This document shows positions 34,402-44,014 of a stretch of DNA of 64,000 nt, in pieces (within the stretch, counting starts at the first letter, position 1; every line of letters begins with the position of its first letter). The notes beneath the pieces were generated by a model, which was not told the origin of the DNA, searched no databases, and was given only the letters and a program-made list of their open reading frames with translations. This stretch comes from CAVTUU01 sp045804965 (GTDB taxonomy: Bacteria; Chloroflexota; Chloroflexia; Thermomicrobiales; UBA6265): assembly GCA_045804965.1 (NCBI GenBank), contig JBJMMD010000051.1:1-64000 (forward strand), written 5' to 3'. Both the position numbers and the translations under genes were made by a program.

Positions 34402-35292
34402 TCATTTGAATGACGAGCCGATCTCCACCTGGTCGGCCAACGGCACAAGCACCGGCTCGTTCACTTTCCCATTCGTATGCGGAATTGGCGCCTGGTCAAG
34501 TCGCTGACCCACCGCATCGACCGGCTGCTCAACGGGCGCCACCCGTTTCGCAACGGCCAAAACAGACACGCCGAAGGGCAGATCGATGTGGCGCATGAGA
34601 CCGTTCTCCATGTGCATGACACGGAAGGCGGCCTCGTTCATGATTTGTGGATAGTCACCAAGATCAGATTGCAGGCCGTCCGGATTCGCGCCGTTGGAGG
34701 TTCGCGCTTTTCGCAGCAAATTCTTGAATTTCCGAATCGCAAAGATTGGGAAGAAAAAGACTGTATTGCAATAGGAGACTCGATCGACAGAATATCCCGC
34801 TTCCTCGATGAGTCGTCGCAAGTGGGGAGCAGTGTATCGGCGCTTGTGGTGATTGATTTCGTCGTGCTCCGACCAAAGGATTTGGTACGCAGGCACCGTA
34901 ATGATCAAGCGGCCGCCTGGCTTCAGCACGTCGTGAAGGCTCTGAAGAATGCCAAAGTCATCCTCGATATGTTCAATCACATCGAGGGCGACGATACAGT
35001 CGAAGGTCGCATCTGCAAATGGAACATCGGTAATCGATCCGCGGACGAGTTTTTTCACGCCCCGCGACTGTGCAAACGAGATTGCCTGGGCGGAGGTATC
35101 AATGCCAATCGCGTCGCCGAGTTGTTCCAGATGCTTCAGCATTTGGCCCGTACCACAACCGGCATCGAGAATGAGAAAATCCGATTCCTTCTTCTGCTCA
35201 CTAACTAGTTGGGTGATGAGCTCAAACCGCCAGCGGAACCACCAGTGGCGGTCTTCGTGGCGGTAATAGCTCGCGTAAAAACTCGGATCCAT
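34402..35292 (-). CDS. class I SAM-dependent methyltransferase
   Basis: 296 residues. The N-terminus SYYRHEDRHWWFRWRFELI is typical of methyltransferases found beside envelope sugar genes. Motif I is ILDAGCGTGQMLKHLEQLG near 42, followed by DVPFADATFDCIVALDVIEH and VLKPGGRLIITVPAY. HDEINHHKRRY near 142 is shared with lipid or glycan methyltransferases. It is divergent from the membrane glycosyltransferase-like gene, which supports a role in glycolipid or polysaccharide modification; the substrate is not identified. Confidence 0.85.
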   Translation of the reverse strand: MDPSFYASYYRHEDRHWWFRWRFELITQLVSEQKKESDFLILDAGCGTGQMLKHLEQLGDAIGIDTSAQAISFAQSRGVKKLVRGSITDVPFADATFDCIVALDVIEHIEDDFGILQSLHDVLKPGGRLIITVPAYQILWSEHDEINHHKRRYTAPHLRRLIEEAGYSVDRVSYCNTVFFFPIFAIRKFKNLLRKARTSNGANPDGLQSDLGDYPQIMNEAAFRVMHMENGLMRHIDLPFGVSVLAVAKRVAPVEQPVDAVGQRLDQAPIPHTNGKVNEPVLVPLADQVEIGSSFK

Positions 35293-35312
35293 TCCAGCTC
35301 ATCCCCCCGTTT

Positions 35313-37286
35313 GTGCGCTCGATCCTCCCCTTTTCCCGGCATACCTTATCAAAAATGCAAGATCATAGTTGCCGCGGGGTGAAAAGATGTCGCCATGAAC
35401 TTGAAACGCTATTCTTGGCAAGGTCGCTCGACGCGTTCACTAGTTCACACGTTCGAGGCTTAGAGATAAGACATTTTGCTGTGCAGCATGTTCGTCAAAA
35501 TGGCACTTGCTCGCTGACCAGCGGCAGTGTCAGGTACTCGAATGAGATCGTCGGATCGGCCGCTGGACCGGCTCAGAATCCCCTGACAGCCAGCGACTCG
35601 GCGCGAGTGCGATTGCTCCCCCGGTCACTCTTGCCACTCGCTATCGTCATCGCCACCTATGCGATAGCTACACTTCTTATTCCAACCTTCGCGCCGGTGG
35701 CCATCAGCGACGATTGGACTTATGCCCGTTCGGTCGAATATCTGGTGCGGCAAGGTCGCTATCACATCGTGCCGGTTGCCGCGGCGACGATGGTCTTCCA
35801 GCTCTTTTGGGGCGGCTCGTTCTCCTATATCTTCGGGATGTCGTTTGGAGCGCTCCGATTTTCGACCGTTGTCATTACCTTTCTCGGCGGACTCGCCTTT
35901 TACGGTACGTGCCGCGAAATTGGGATCAATCGGAACCGCAGCGCGCTGGGAACAGCAGTCTATCTCTTCAATCCGGTGCTCTTTCCAATCACTTACACGT
36001 TCATGAGCGATCCACAGTTCCTGGGACTGCTCGCGATCTCGTCGTATTTCTATGTCTGTGGCTTGCGACCTGGTCTTGCCGGCGAGCGGGCGGCCTTGAT
36101 AGGTTCGGTCGTCGCCGCCCTGGCCTGCCTCCAGCGTCCGCATGGGGTGCTGATTCCACTAGGAGTCCTGACCTATTTATCGATCGCCAACCGCTTTTCA
36201 TGGAACCGCGAGAGCCTTAAGACGTTCTTCCTCGTTGCCTTCTTACCAGTGGCAACGACAATTGTGTTCTACGTTTTCGTGTCGCATGGCATTCCTAGTC
36301 AGCAGGGCTATTTTCTGAAAGAGGCCAAAGCAGCGGGATTCGGTCAAACTTGGTTGCTTGTCCGACGTCTGACGTTCATCGAGATGATGTATACCGGTCT
36401 CTTCGTAATTCCGATTGTCGCGGCTGCTTTGCCGGCGATTCGAACGATCTCGAAGATAAAGGCAGGAAGGCCGACCCTCCTCTTTGCCACGTGGACTTCG
36501 ATCCTGCTCGCGGGATATATCTGGTTCTGGAACCAGCGCCGGCGGATGCCGTATATCCCGCACTTCTTCGGTCGGGCTGGACCAGGGTCCGCCGATCTGC
36601 GTGGCGCCAGGCCACCCCTCGCTGGACCAACCGCGTTCGACCGTTTAACCGTCATCTGCGCGATCGCGGCGGGACTCTTTGCGCTCTGTGTCGCGGCCGG
36701 ATTGTCCCAAAAGCCGAGGCGCGGCGCCTCGGGTGCGGGAATACTCACCGTTCTGCTTGCTTGGCAGGTGGTCGGCGTCGTGACGCAATCGCTCCTTTTT
36801 CGCAATTGGATCATTTCCCTCGACCGCTATCTGTTGCCGCTCTTGCCATTCATACTCGCCTTGCTGCTTTGGTCCCTTAACAATATCAAGCTGTCGATGC
36901 CGATCGGGTGGACCTTCGCTGGCCTTTTCGCGTTCTATTCCATTATCGGTACGCGGGACGTCTTGGTATTTCAAACAGATGTCTGGAAACTTGCGGGGCA
37001 GCTCAACGCGGAGGGGATTCCCGACACGCGGCTCGATGCAGGCTACCCGTGGGACGCATACCATTTGTGGGAATTCAGTGAGCAGTACCACATTCCGCGG
37101 CAGACGCCTGACGGAAGTTGGTGGACCGATGTTTACGCCACCGCTACCAACTCAGACTATGTCATCTCTGGTGCACCACTTCGGGGCTATGATGTGATCG
37201 AAGTGCAACCCTATTCTGCTTGGCTCCAGCACGACCAGGTTTACCTCATGGTTTGCCGCCGTCAGAGCCTTCGACCACCTAAATAG
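35313..37286 (+). CDS. multi-pass membrane protein, GT-C glycosyltransferase-like
   Basis: Up to 657 residues with about twelve membrane segments from residue 105 on. After the first helix comes ISDDWTYARSVEYLVRQGRY; an Asp pair at that external loop is the usual catalytic place in GT-C enzymes (ArnT/PMT-like). A soluble extracytoplasmic tail of about 130 residues (LDAGYPWDAYHLWEF) ends the protein. It probably moves a sugar from a polyprenyl-phosphate donor to an outer acceptor. The start is uncertain: the first 98 residues have no family features and no ribosome site, and GTG at 35607 is a plausible later start. Confidence 0.7.
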   Translation: MRSILPFSRHTLSKMQDHSCRGVKRCRHELETLFLARSLDAFTSSHVRGLEIRHFAVQHVRQNGTCSLTSGSVRYSNEIVGSAAGPAQNPLTASDSARVRLLPRSLLPLAIVIATYAIATLLIPTFAPVAISDDWTYARSVEYLVRQGRYHIVPVAAATMVFQLFWGGSFSYIFGMSFGALRFSTVVITFLGGLAFYGTCREIGINRNRSALGTAVYLFNPVLFPITYTFMSDPQFLGLLAISSYFYVCGLRPGLAGERAALIGSVVAALACLQRPHGVLIPLGVLTYLSIANRFSWNRESLKTFFLVAFLPVATTIVFYVFVSHGIPSQQGYFLKEAKAAGFGQTWLLVRRLTFIEMMYTGLFVIPIVAAALPAIRTISKIKAGRPTLLFATWTSILLAGYIWFWNQRRRMPYIPHFFGRAGPGSADLRGARPPLAGPTAFDRLTVICAIAAGLFALCVAAGLSQKPRRGASGAGILTVLLAWQVVGVVTQSLLFRNWIISLDRYLLPLLPFILALLLWSLNNIKLSMPIGWTFAGLFAFYSIIGTRDVLVFQTDVWKLAGQLNAEGIPDTRLDAGYPWDAYHLWEFSEQYHIPRQTPDGSWWTDVYATATNSDYVISGAPLRGYDVIEVQPYSAWLQHDQVYLMVCRRQSLRPPK

Positions 37287-37659
37287 AAATCGTCATTCCG
37301 AGTCTTTCGACGAAACTGTGCCGCCTATTCCAGCGTCTTGGCCGGTACAGATCCTTTAACTGCGCTCAGACGACAGCGAGGAGACTTGACATCGCCCTTG
37401 GGGTCGGCATGACGGTCAGGACCGCCTTGATGATGAACGGGAGGACGGAGGGCCAAGTCGTGGATCCGCTCTCCCCATGTAACGGCCACATCTATGCCGC
37501 AGTGAGAGGTCTCTGGTTTCCAGCTTGACTTTGAGTCCGCTGACGACCATTGGTCACCGCCCGCGACGATTTGCGCGGTCTTCTGCGATGCGTCGAGCTG
37601 ATCATCCACGACCCGACGGCCTCCGACTGGGATTTAGAAGAAGGCGAAAATGGTACCGT
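37287..37659. repeat. gene-free region with a degenerate TCATTCCGAG inverted repeat
   Basis: TCATTCCGAGTCTTTCGA at 37293-37310 and AGATCCTTTAACTGCGCTCA at 37349-37368 (continuing GACGACA to 37375) match the two ends of the TCATTCCGAG...AGATTCTTCGCTGCGCTCAG family of intergenic repeats. The rest of the region, to the end of the phosphorylase gene, has no convincing gene; a 94-codon minus-strand frame across it lacks a ribosome site and family features. Confidence 0.5.
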
Positions 37660-39822
37660 TTAACGCTTCGCGGCAAATCCGGCAGCCGGCAGATAGAGCC
37701 GATCGATGTAATCGGTTACCATTCGCCGCGCGCTGAAAATGGGCGCATTTGTTCGCATCGCTTCTTTGCACACGCGAACCCAACTTTCGGGAATGCCGTC
37801 ACGGCCCCGATCGTAATACGCCGGCACCACGGCTTGTTCGAGCAAGTCATAGATCGCATGCGCTTCGGCCGCATCTTGCGTATCGCCTTCCAGTCGGGAA
37901 GGTTCGATCCCCCAGCCGTTGCTGTTGTCGGGCGACCAGCCCTCGCGCCACCAACCGTCGAGAATGCTCAGATTTGGCACACCATTGGCAGCGGCTTTCA
38001 TTCCACTCGTCCCGCTCGCTTCCAGTGGTGCCCGAGGGTTGTTCAACCAGACATCGACCCCGGCGACCAGCAGGGAAGAAAGCCCCATATCGTAATCCTC
38101 GGCAAACGCGACGCGGCCGCCATAACGCGAGTCTTGCGCTCGCCAGCAGATTTCTTGAATCAACAACTTGCCGCCATCGTCCGCGGGGTGCGCCTTGCCC
38201 GCAAAGATGATTTGTACTGGTTTGTCGGCATCGTTCAAGATCCGGGCGAGACGATCTGGGTCGTGGAAAATCAGCGCCGCTCGCTTGTACGTCGCAAACC
38301 GCCGGGCAAACCCGATGGTCAGCACATCCTCTTCGAGGAATGGCCCAGCGGCGACGACGAGTGCGGGCGCGAAGCCGCCCTCCGCAAAGCGACGACGTGA
38401 ACGCTCGCGCATGCCGTCGAAAAGGTCGCGTTTCGCGGCGAGGTGCGCCTGCCAAAACGCGGCGCTCGAAATTTCTCGCACGGCTTCCCATGACGCGGGA
38501 TTCTCAGGCGCAACCTCCCACGACTTCCCAGCGTGTCTCCTCAGCAGTTTCTTTGTGTGCGGCGATTGCCAAGTCGGAAGGTGTACCCCGTTCGTGATCG
38601 AGGTGATCGGCACCTGCTCCTCAGAGATTCCCGGCCAGATGTCATGCCACATCGACCTCGTCACTTGCCCGTGCCTCTCGCTAACGCCATTACGGAAGTT
38701 CGCGAGGCGCAGTGATAGCGCGGTCAAATTGAAGCCATCGCCCGACGCGCCGTGCGAACCGAGCGCAAGAAACTCGTCGCGAGAGAGGCCAAGCTGTGGC
38801 CAGTAGTGACTGAAATATTTGTCGACCAGCGCCGGCGAAAACACATCGTGACCCGCCGCGACCGGCGTGTGACTCGTGAAAACGCTATGCTCCGCAACTT
38901 TCGCCGCGGCTTTCTGAAAACTGCAACCTTCGGCGACAATCTCGCGGATCCGTTCGAGCAAATGTAGCGCGGCGTGGCCCTCGTTCGCATGCCAGTAGTC
39001 CGGATTGTTTCCGGTGGCGCGGAGCGCGCGGACCCCACCAATTCCAAGCATCAACTCTTGCCTGAGACGGTGTTCGAGATCCCCGCCATACAGGCGCGAC
39101 GCGATCTCCCGTGTCCACTCTGGATTGCCTTCGACATCGGAATCGAGCAGATAGAGCGAAACCCTCCCGACTTGCACGCACCAGATTGCCAACCTAAGTG
39201 GCAAATTGGGATTGTCGAGGCTGATCTCAACGTAACAAGGCGAACCGTCGCTGTTCAGCACTTGGATTGTCGGTTCTTCCCACGGTTGCAACTCCGCGGA
39301 GACATCTTGCTGCCAACAGCTCGCGTCAAGACGCTGATTGAGATAGCCCTTGCGATAGAGCAACGAAACGGCGACCGTCGGCAATCCAAGGTCGCTCGCC
39401 TCCTTGATGTGGTCGCCCGCGAGCACGCCGAGACCGCCTGAATAGATCGGCAAGCCGGGATGCAGGCCAAACTCAGCCGAAAAGTATGCGAGCTTCTTGC
39501 GGACCAATTCCTGACGGTGTGCCCCGACCCAGGTTTCGCCGGATGAGGCGGACATCATCGAATCGAATTTGCTGATCACCCAGTCGTATCGACGCAAGTA
39601 CTGTGGATTCGTGGCGGCGACTTCGAGCACTTCTTGCGGCAGGCGAAGCAGGAAGAGCACTGCATTGTGTCCAACCGCTTCCCAGATGATGTCATCGAGA
39701 TCGCGAAACAGTGTTTGAGCATCCGCGTTCCAGCTCCACCAAAGGTTGTAGGCGAGATCCGGTAAACGGCCGAGTCTGGGCGGAACAGAGATATGTGAAG
39801 GGAGCGCTATGCCTGCGCGCAT
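37660..39822 (-). CDS. glgP: alpha-glucan (glycogen) phosphorylase
   Basis: 720 residues, the short GT35 form found in many bacteria and archaea. The N-terminal domain begins LGRLPDLAYNLWWSWN, a DUF3417-like entry, then AYFSAEFGLHPGLPIYSGGL near 112. The PLP-binding lysine lies in EASGTSGMKAAANG near 600. VFTSHTPVAAGHDVF and VPITSITNGVHLPTW are family signatures. It releases glucose-1-phosphate from alpha-1,4-glucans. ATG at 39822 has AAGGGG eight bases upstream and is preferred over the in-frame start at 39861. No other glycogen gene is adjacent. Confidence 0.93.
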   Translation of the reverse strand: MRAGIALPSHISVPPRLGRLPDLAYNLWWSWNADAQTLFRDLDDIIWEAVGHNAVLFLLRLPQEVLEVAATNPQYLRRYDWVISKFDSMMSASSGETWVGAHRQELVRKKLAYFSAEFGLHPGLPIYSGGLGVLAGDHIKEASDLGLPTVAVSLLYRKGYLNQRLDASCWQQDVSAELQPWEEPTIQVLNSDGSPCYVEISLDNPNLPLRLAIWCVQVGRVSLYLLDSDVEGNPEWTREIASRLYGGDLEHRLRQELMLGIGGVRALRATGNNPDYWHANEGHAALHLLERIREIVAEGCSFQKAAAKVAEHSVFTSHTPVAAGHDVFSPALVDKYFSHYWPQLGLSRDEFLALGSHGASGDGFNLTALSLRLANFRNGVSERHGQVTRSMWHDIWPGISEEQVPITSITNGVHLPTWQSPHTKKLLRRHAGKSWEVAPENPASWEAVREISSAAFWQAHLAAKRDLFDGMRERSRRRFAEGGFAPALVVAAGPFLEEDVLTIGFARRFATYKRAALIFHDPDRLARILNDADKPVQIIFAGKAHPADDGGKLLIQEICWRAQDSRYGGRVAFAEDYDMGLSSLLVAGVDVWLNNPRAPLEASGTSGMKAAANGVPNLSILDGWWREGWSPDNSNGWGIEPSRLEGDTQDAAEAHAIYDLLEQAVVPAYYDRGRDGIPESWVRVCKEAMRTNAPIFSARRMVTDYIDRLYLPAAGFAAKR

Positions 39823-40009
39823 AGGACTAACCCCTTCGAAAACAGTTGTAGCTGGCCCCATGGCCTGAACTCTTCCTGTACAGAATGAGCCGCGCCCCGA
39901 TGCGGGAACGCGGCATGCCGACGGTCCTCATAGACTACCACGGTTGGTGGCCAACACACCCGAACTGAAAATGTCCGCGTTCGCGATAATTGCTAAAACA
40001 CGAGCACAG

Positions 40010-40705
40010 CTAACGTCTCAACGCTTGTCCGCGGCTCGCGGTTTCATGTGCTTGCCGTTCGATCGGTTTCGCGCCCGTCGCGAGGAGTTGCTGGTACCTC
40101 GGACGTTCCATCGCGAAGACCTCGCCAAGCCGCGCAAATTGACTCCCGGCCAAGCGGGCGAGTGGTCGCAACTTCTCGGGATCGATTCGGTTGTCGGTCA
40201 TGATCCACGGCGCGAGATGGACCCGCACGATCTCGCCCGCGATCATGTAATTCTGCGTCTGCCCAATCTGCTGAATATCAACCACTTTGGCTTCGAACGA
40301 AATCGGCGACTCGCCCACCCGTGGCGGCTTAACGAGATCGCTTGCGGCCGGCGTCAGACCCGACCATTCGAATTCGCTGATCTCGGGTGGGAAGTCTGCC
40401 GCGCTCATGTTCAGGCGCTGGGCGAGATCTTCGCTGCCGATGTTGTAGACGAACTCGCCGGTCGCCGCACAATTGCGGAGCGTGTCTTTCACGCCAATGC
40501 TGACAAAGCAAACAATCGGCGGATCGGGCGACAATACGGTCGTGTACGAGTGCGGGGCAAGATTCAACACGCCTTCCGCACTCATGCTCGACACCCAGGC
40601 GATTGGGCGCGGAATGATCGCCCCGTTTAACAGGTGATACATCCCGCCCGCGACTTCTTCCGGATAGAGGTCGATGTACGCGCTCGTCGCTGTGCTCTCA
40701 GTCAT
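40010..40705 (-). CDS. flavin reductase family protein (FMN-binding split barrel)
   Basis: 231 residues. The N-terminal GGMYHLLNGAIIPRPIAWVS and LNLAPHSYTTVLSPDPPIVC are typical of the DIM6/NTAB flavin reductase family, as is ETGEFVYNIG-type ATGEFVYNIGSEDLAQR. It binds FMN and probably supplies reduced flavin or reduces quinonoid compounds. It is the last gene of a three-gene operon, 18 bases after the ring-cleaving dioxygenase, under the MarR regulator. That setting suggests a role in handling aromatic or quinone stress. Confidence 0.88.
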   Translation of the reverse strand: MTESTATSAYIDLYPEEVAGGMYHLLNGAIIPRPIAWVSSMSAEGVLNLAPHSYTTVLSPDPPIVCFVSIGVKDTLRNCAATGEFVYNIGSEDLAQRLNMSAADFPPEISEFEWSGLTPAASDLVKPPRVGESPISFEAKVVDIQQIGQTQNYMIAGEIVRVHLAPWIMTDNRIDPEKLRPLARLAGSQFARLGEVFAMERPRYQQLLATGAKPIERQAHETASRGQALRR

Positions 40706-40723
40706 CTCTGCTCACTCCGTGCC

Positions 40724-41794
40724 TTAACTGAGAGGCGTCAGCAATGGCGCAATCTCTTCGCGCTCGGCTTCGAGCCATTCGGGAAGTTTCAATCCTTCTC
40801 CCAGCGAACCAGCTTCCTCGTCAATCGCAAATCCGGGTGGATCGGTAGCGATTTCCACGAGCAGACCATCCGGTGTTCGGAAATAGATGCTCTTGAAGTA
40901 ACTCCGATCCATCACCGGGGTGACACGATGTCCAAGTGACAGCAGATGCTCGCGCCAGGCGAGTTGCTCTTCGTCGTCGGCGGCTCGGAAGGCAATGTGA
41001 TGGGTCTGACCCGCACCCTCACGAGCGTGACGCGCTGTGGGTTTCCACCCGAACAGAGTCATGTCACTGTGCGGGAGCACGCGCTCACCGTCGTAGTTCG
41101 CCCAGAAGTAATGCAACGTATCGGGGTCGTCTTGGTTCACTGATTTCTTGATCAGCTTCAAGCCAAGCGCCGACTCGTAAAATTCGTTCGCGGCGACCAG
41201 ATCGCCGGTGAATCCCGTCACATGGTGGATGCCTTGCAACACCATGCCAGTCTCGAGCACCGGTACCGGTTCCGGATATGTGTCCGCGCGAATCGCTTGC
41301 TCATCCCTTCCAGTCGGGAGTTGTGATGTCTTAGGTTGAATCAGCTGCTGACCCAGAGCATTGGCCGGCTCGTCGATCGCGAATCCTGGACCCGCAGTCG
41401 CGATCTCAAGGATTTGGCCGTCTGGATCGGCGAAGTAAATGCTCTTGAAGTAGCCTCGGTTGTACGGTCCGCTGACCGGTACCCCGGCGTCAGTCAGCCG
41501 CCGTTTCCATTTCAATTGTTCTGTTTCGTTTTCCACTCCAAGCGCGACATGATGGACTCCACCAACGCCCCAATTTCCGCGGGCGGCGTTCGGCCACTCG
41601 AAGAATGTCAGTAACGTCCCCGGGTCCCCGTTTTCATTGCCGAAATAGAGGTGATACGTGCTCGGCAGATCGAAGTTCACAGTTTTCTTGACCAGCTTTA
41701 GGCCGAGCAGATCACGGTAGAACGCGAGCGTGCGCGCCGCGTCTCGCGAAACCATTGTCACGTGGTGAAAACCCAACGTCGTAAATTGTGCCAT
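40724..41794 (-). CDS. ring-cleaving dioxygenase, MhqO/LinE-like (VOC fold)
   Basis: 356 residues with two glyoxalase/VOC modules in tandem: GFHHVTMVSRDAARTLAFY at residue 8 and GIHHVTGFTGDLVAANEFY near 190. Each has the metal histidine in HHVT, a second histidine in HHVAL or HHIAF, and a glutamate in DPDGQILEIAT or TPDGLLVEIAT. These match hydroquinone-specific extradiol-type dioxygenases such as MhqO. It should open a hydroquinone-like ring using Fe(II) and oxygen. It begins 15 bases after the MarR gene stop. Confidence 0.9.
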   Translation of the reverse strand: MAQFTTLGFHHVTMVSRDAARTLAFYRDLLGLKLVKKTVNFDLPSTYHLYFGNENGDPGTLLTFFEWPNAARGNWGVGGVHHVALGVENETEQLKWKRRLTDAGVPVSGPYNRGYFKSIYFADPDGQILEIATAGPGFAIDEPANALGQQLIQPKTSQLPTGRDEQAIRADTYPEPVPVLETGMVLQGIHHVTGFTGDLVAANEFYESALGLKLIKKSVNQDDPDTLHYFWANYDGERVLPHSDMTLFGWKPTARHAREGAGQTHHIAFRAADDEEQLAWREHLLSLGHRVTPVMDRSYFKSIYFRTPDGLLVEIATDPPGFAIDEEAGSLGEGLKLPEWLEAEREEIAPLLTPLS

Positions 41795-41809
41795 CTCTCC
41801 TCCGAGCGA

Positions 41810-42289
41810 TTATGAGTTCAAAAGCGAATGTTCGAGTTTGCGCAACAAGCGCGCCAGTTGTGCCTGCTCCTCGTCTGACAAAGCGCTGAAACAGCGATCG
41901 ATCAGGTCCTCTTGCGACGGCACGGCGACCTGCTTCAACGTGTGTCCGGCATCGGTCAAGTGCAGATGCTTGGCGCGCCCCGACTCGGCCGGACGCCGTT
42001 CGATCAGGTCGCGTGCTTCCATGCGGTCAAGGAGCTGACAAACGTTGCCTTTGGTCACGAGCAGCGCATCGGCGAGCCTCTGTTGAGTGATGCCTTCTGC
42101 CGCGCCGACTTGCGCCAGCACATCGAACTGGGCAACGGTGAGATCGAACGCCCGGAGATGGTCCGCCGTTCTGCGGTCGATCCGCTGAAACGAGCGGGCA
42201 AGCCGAAACCAACTCAGCAGGCTCGAACGGCGAATTCCGCCCCGAAGTTCTGCCCGCTCTTGCTTGTCTGATCTCTGCTGTTTGGCCAA
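41810..42289 (-). CDS. MarR-family transcriptional regulator (MhqR-like)
   Basis: 159 residues from TTG at 42289, with AGGAG seven bases upstream. The winged helix lies around residues 50-125 (TVAQFDVLAQVGAAEGITQQ, LLVTKGNVCQLLDRMEARDL, wing with ESGRAKHLHLT). The frame is open to 42370, but that part covers the promoter and operator, so the shorter protein is preferred. It likely represses its own operon with the dioxygenase and flavin reductase, and releases DNA on contact with quinones or phenols, as MhqR does. Confidence 0.88.
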   Translation of the reverse strand: MAKQQRSDKQERAELRGGIRRSSLLSWFRLARSFQRIDRRTADHLRAFDLTVAQFDVLAQVGAAEGITQQRLADALLVTKGNVCQLLDRMEARDLIERRPAESGRAKHLHLTDAGHTLKQVAVPSQEDLIDRCFSALSDEEQAQLARLLRKLEHSLLNS

Positions 42290-42303
42290 CGAATTGCTCC
42301 TAT

Positions 42304-42317
42304 GTTTAGTTCTAAAC
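42304..42317. promoter_or_regulatory. palindromic operator GTTTAG-TT-CTAAAC
   Basis: A perfect inverted repeat of six bases per arm with a two-base centre. It sits between the -10 box (42321-42326) and the ribosome site (42297-42301) of the MarR gene, overlapping the expected transcription start. It is the best candidate binding site for the MarR protein. Confidence 0.65.
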
Positions 42318-42320
42318 TCA

Positions 42321-42349
42321 ATGATAATTCTTGTAGCTTCTATCTGCAA
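42321..42349 (-). promoter_or_regulatory. promoter of the MarR-dioxygenase-flavin reductase operon
   Basis: On the minus strand TTGCAG (42344-42349) and TATCAT (42321-42326) are separated by 17 bases. The operator palindrome lies directly downstream, so repressor binding would block initiation. Confidence 0.65.
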
Positions 42350-42398
42350 GTCAAGCACCCGCGCCCCCACCGAATCCGAATCGCCTCATGAGATGTGC

Positions 42399-42404
42399 TA
42401 GGCT
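42399..42404 (+). promoter_or_regulatory. -10-like box six bases before the GTG of the first GT-C paralogue
   Basis: TAGGCT is followed by six bases and then GTG at 42411. The same arrangement recurs before the second paralogue. No Shine-Dalgarno sequence and no clear -35 are seen. The layout is that of leaderless transcripts. Confidence 0.4.
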
Positions 42405-42410
42405 TCAGAT

Positions 42411-43934
42411 GTGGTCGAATCGGGACATTTCTCCACCGGTAACACCCCCTTGAATATCGAAGCCGCCGACCCCAAGCGAGGCGTCATTCGCCTTTGGATT
42501 TTTGGCGTCGCGATCGCCGTGATCGCCGCCGCTTTTTCCTGGCGCTACCCGTTGATCGGCAACACCCAGCACCTTGTCGATATCGGCAAGATGGCCAAGT
42601 ACGGTAAACCGGAATTCGCCGGGTTTTGCGCCGGTATCGGCGGGATGTTCCTCTTCTACCTCTTGGGTATCCGAGAAACGCGCAAGCTCACTCCGCGGCA
42701 AGCAACGCGCCCGGTCTTCGTTTGCGCCGCGGCGCAGGCCTTAGCGATCGCCTGGATATACCCCGTTAGCGCGATCGACGTTTACATGTACGCTGTGCAT
42801 TCCCGCCTCTTCACCGAGTACCATCAAAACCCTATTGCCGCTTATCCGAACGACTACAAGTTCGATCCCTACATGCATTTCGCATCCCGAGAGGGGATGG
42901 ACGACGTGTCGTCCAAAGGCCCGCTGTGGAATCTCATCGCTGCCCCCGCCACCTTCTTCGGGGGAGACAGCATCGGGCTCGCTCTCGCCCTATTTAAGGT
43001 GATCGCGGTGATCGCCTTTTTTGCCTGTGCTGTTTGCATTTTTCTCGCCCTGCGGCGTGTCCGGCCCGAAGCAGCGGCAACCGGCGCCCTCGTCTTTCTG
43101 TGGAATCCCATGGTGCTGTGGGAAGGGATAGGCAATGCCCACAACGACCTCGTGATGATGGCGTTTGTGCTGGCGGCGTTCTATGCCTGGTATGCGCGCC
43201 GTGACGCGATGGTCGTCCCGCTGCTTGTGCTCGGCGCGATGATTAAGTACGAGCCGTTCCTGTTGATTCCCTTCGCGGGTATGGCTGTGCTCGTGCGAGC
43301 GCCGTCTTGGGAAGCTCGTGTGGCGGTCACCGTGCGCAGCACGATCGATTCCGTGGCCGCACTCGCCGTCTCGTTCTTCCCGTGGTACGACCTCGAGGCC
43401 GTGCGCCATAGCTTCGACGTTCAATCCAAGCGCTACATCACCTCACCGCAAGCGGTCGCAATCAACCAGCTTCATGACCGCTATGCCGTCGTCGACATCA
43501 AGCACGTCATGAACCTCCTCGGCCAGAGCGTCGTCGCCGTCGTTTTGGTCATTGGTGCGATCTTGATTTTCCGCAATCCCGAGCGCTGGCCTCGCATGGC
43601 ATTTGAGCTGACCTTTTTCTTCCTGCTCGTCGCATCGTCCTCGGTGCGGAACTGGTACGCGATCTGGCTTGTGGGCATCGCCGCACTCTTGCCGTGGGGT
43701 TGGCCGACTTGGCGAGCGATCGCCTGGGCATTTGGATCCGTGGCCACGTACGCCTTTTATATTTGGGTCTGGAGTTGGTGGCGAGTCAATTTCGACATCA
43801 TCAACACGGTCGGTGTCTCGATCCTTGTCGGGCCGGCGGTGGTGATGACTTTAGGCGAGCTTGCGGCTGCGCTCGTACGCTGGCGCCCGCGCCGCGCTGA
43901 TCGACCGTTCTCACAAGCCGAGGTTCCCGCCTAA
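42411..43934 (+). CDS. membrane mannosyltransferase-like GT-C protein, paralogue 1
   Basis: 507 residues with about twelve membrane segments. The first external loop has YPVSAIDVYMYAVHSRLFTE, where an Asp before an aromatic run is expected for GT-C catalysis. FLWNPMVLWEGIGNAHNDLV near 225 is typical of MptA/B-like and related mannosyltransferases. It likely uses a polyprenyl-phosphate sugar on the outer face of the membrane; donor and acceptor are unknown. The start is GTG without a ribosome site. It is a tandem paralogue of the next gene, 92 bases apart. Confidence 0.75.
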   Translation: MVESGHFSTGNTPLNIEAADPKRGVIRLWIFGVAIAVIAAAFSWRYPLIGNTQHLVDIGKMAKYGKPEFAGFCAGIGGMFLFYLLGIRETRKLTPRQATRPVFVCAAAQALAIAWIYPVSAIDVYMYAVHSRLFTEYHQNPIAAYPNDYKFDPYMHFASREGMDDVSSKGPLWNLIAAPATFFGGDSIGLALALFKVIAVIAFFACAVCIFLALRRVRPEAAATGALVFLWNPMVLWEGIGNAHNDLVMMAFVLAAFYAWYARRDAMVVPLLVLGAMIKYEPFLLIPFAGMAVLVRAPSWEARVAVTVRSTIDSVAALAVSFFPWYDLEAVRHSFDVQSKRYITSPQAVAINQLHDRYAVVDIKHVMNLLGQSVVAVVLVIGAILIFRNPERWPRMAFELTFFFLLVASSSVRNWYAIWLVGIAALLPWGWPTWRAIAWAFGSVATYAFYIWVWSWWRVNFDIINTVGVSILVGPAVVMTLGELAAALVRWRPRRADRPFSQAEVPA

Positions 43935-44014
43935 CCGCGCATGAAGCTCAATTCCTCGGTGAAGAGCTGCCATCACATTTCATGCCGCTGCAAAGCTCAC
44001 CCCATGCGTTGTGC

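Noticed and set aside
37325..37609. A 94-codon minus-strand frame after the GT-C-like gene
   Set aside because: It covers degenerate repeat DNA, has no ribosome site and its composition is unlike neighbouring proteins.
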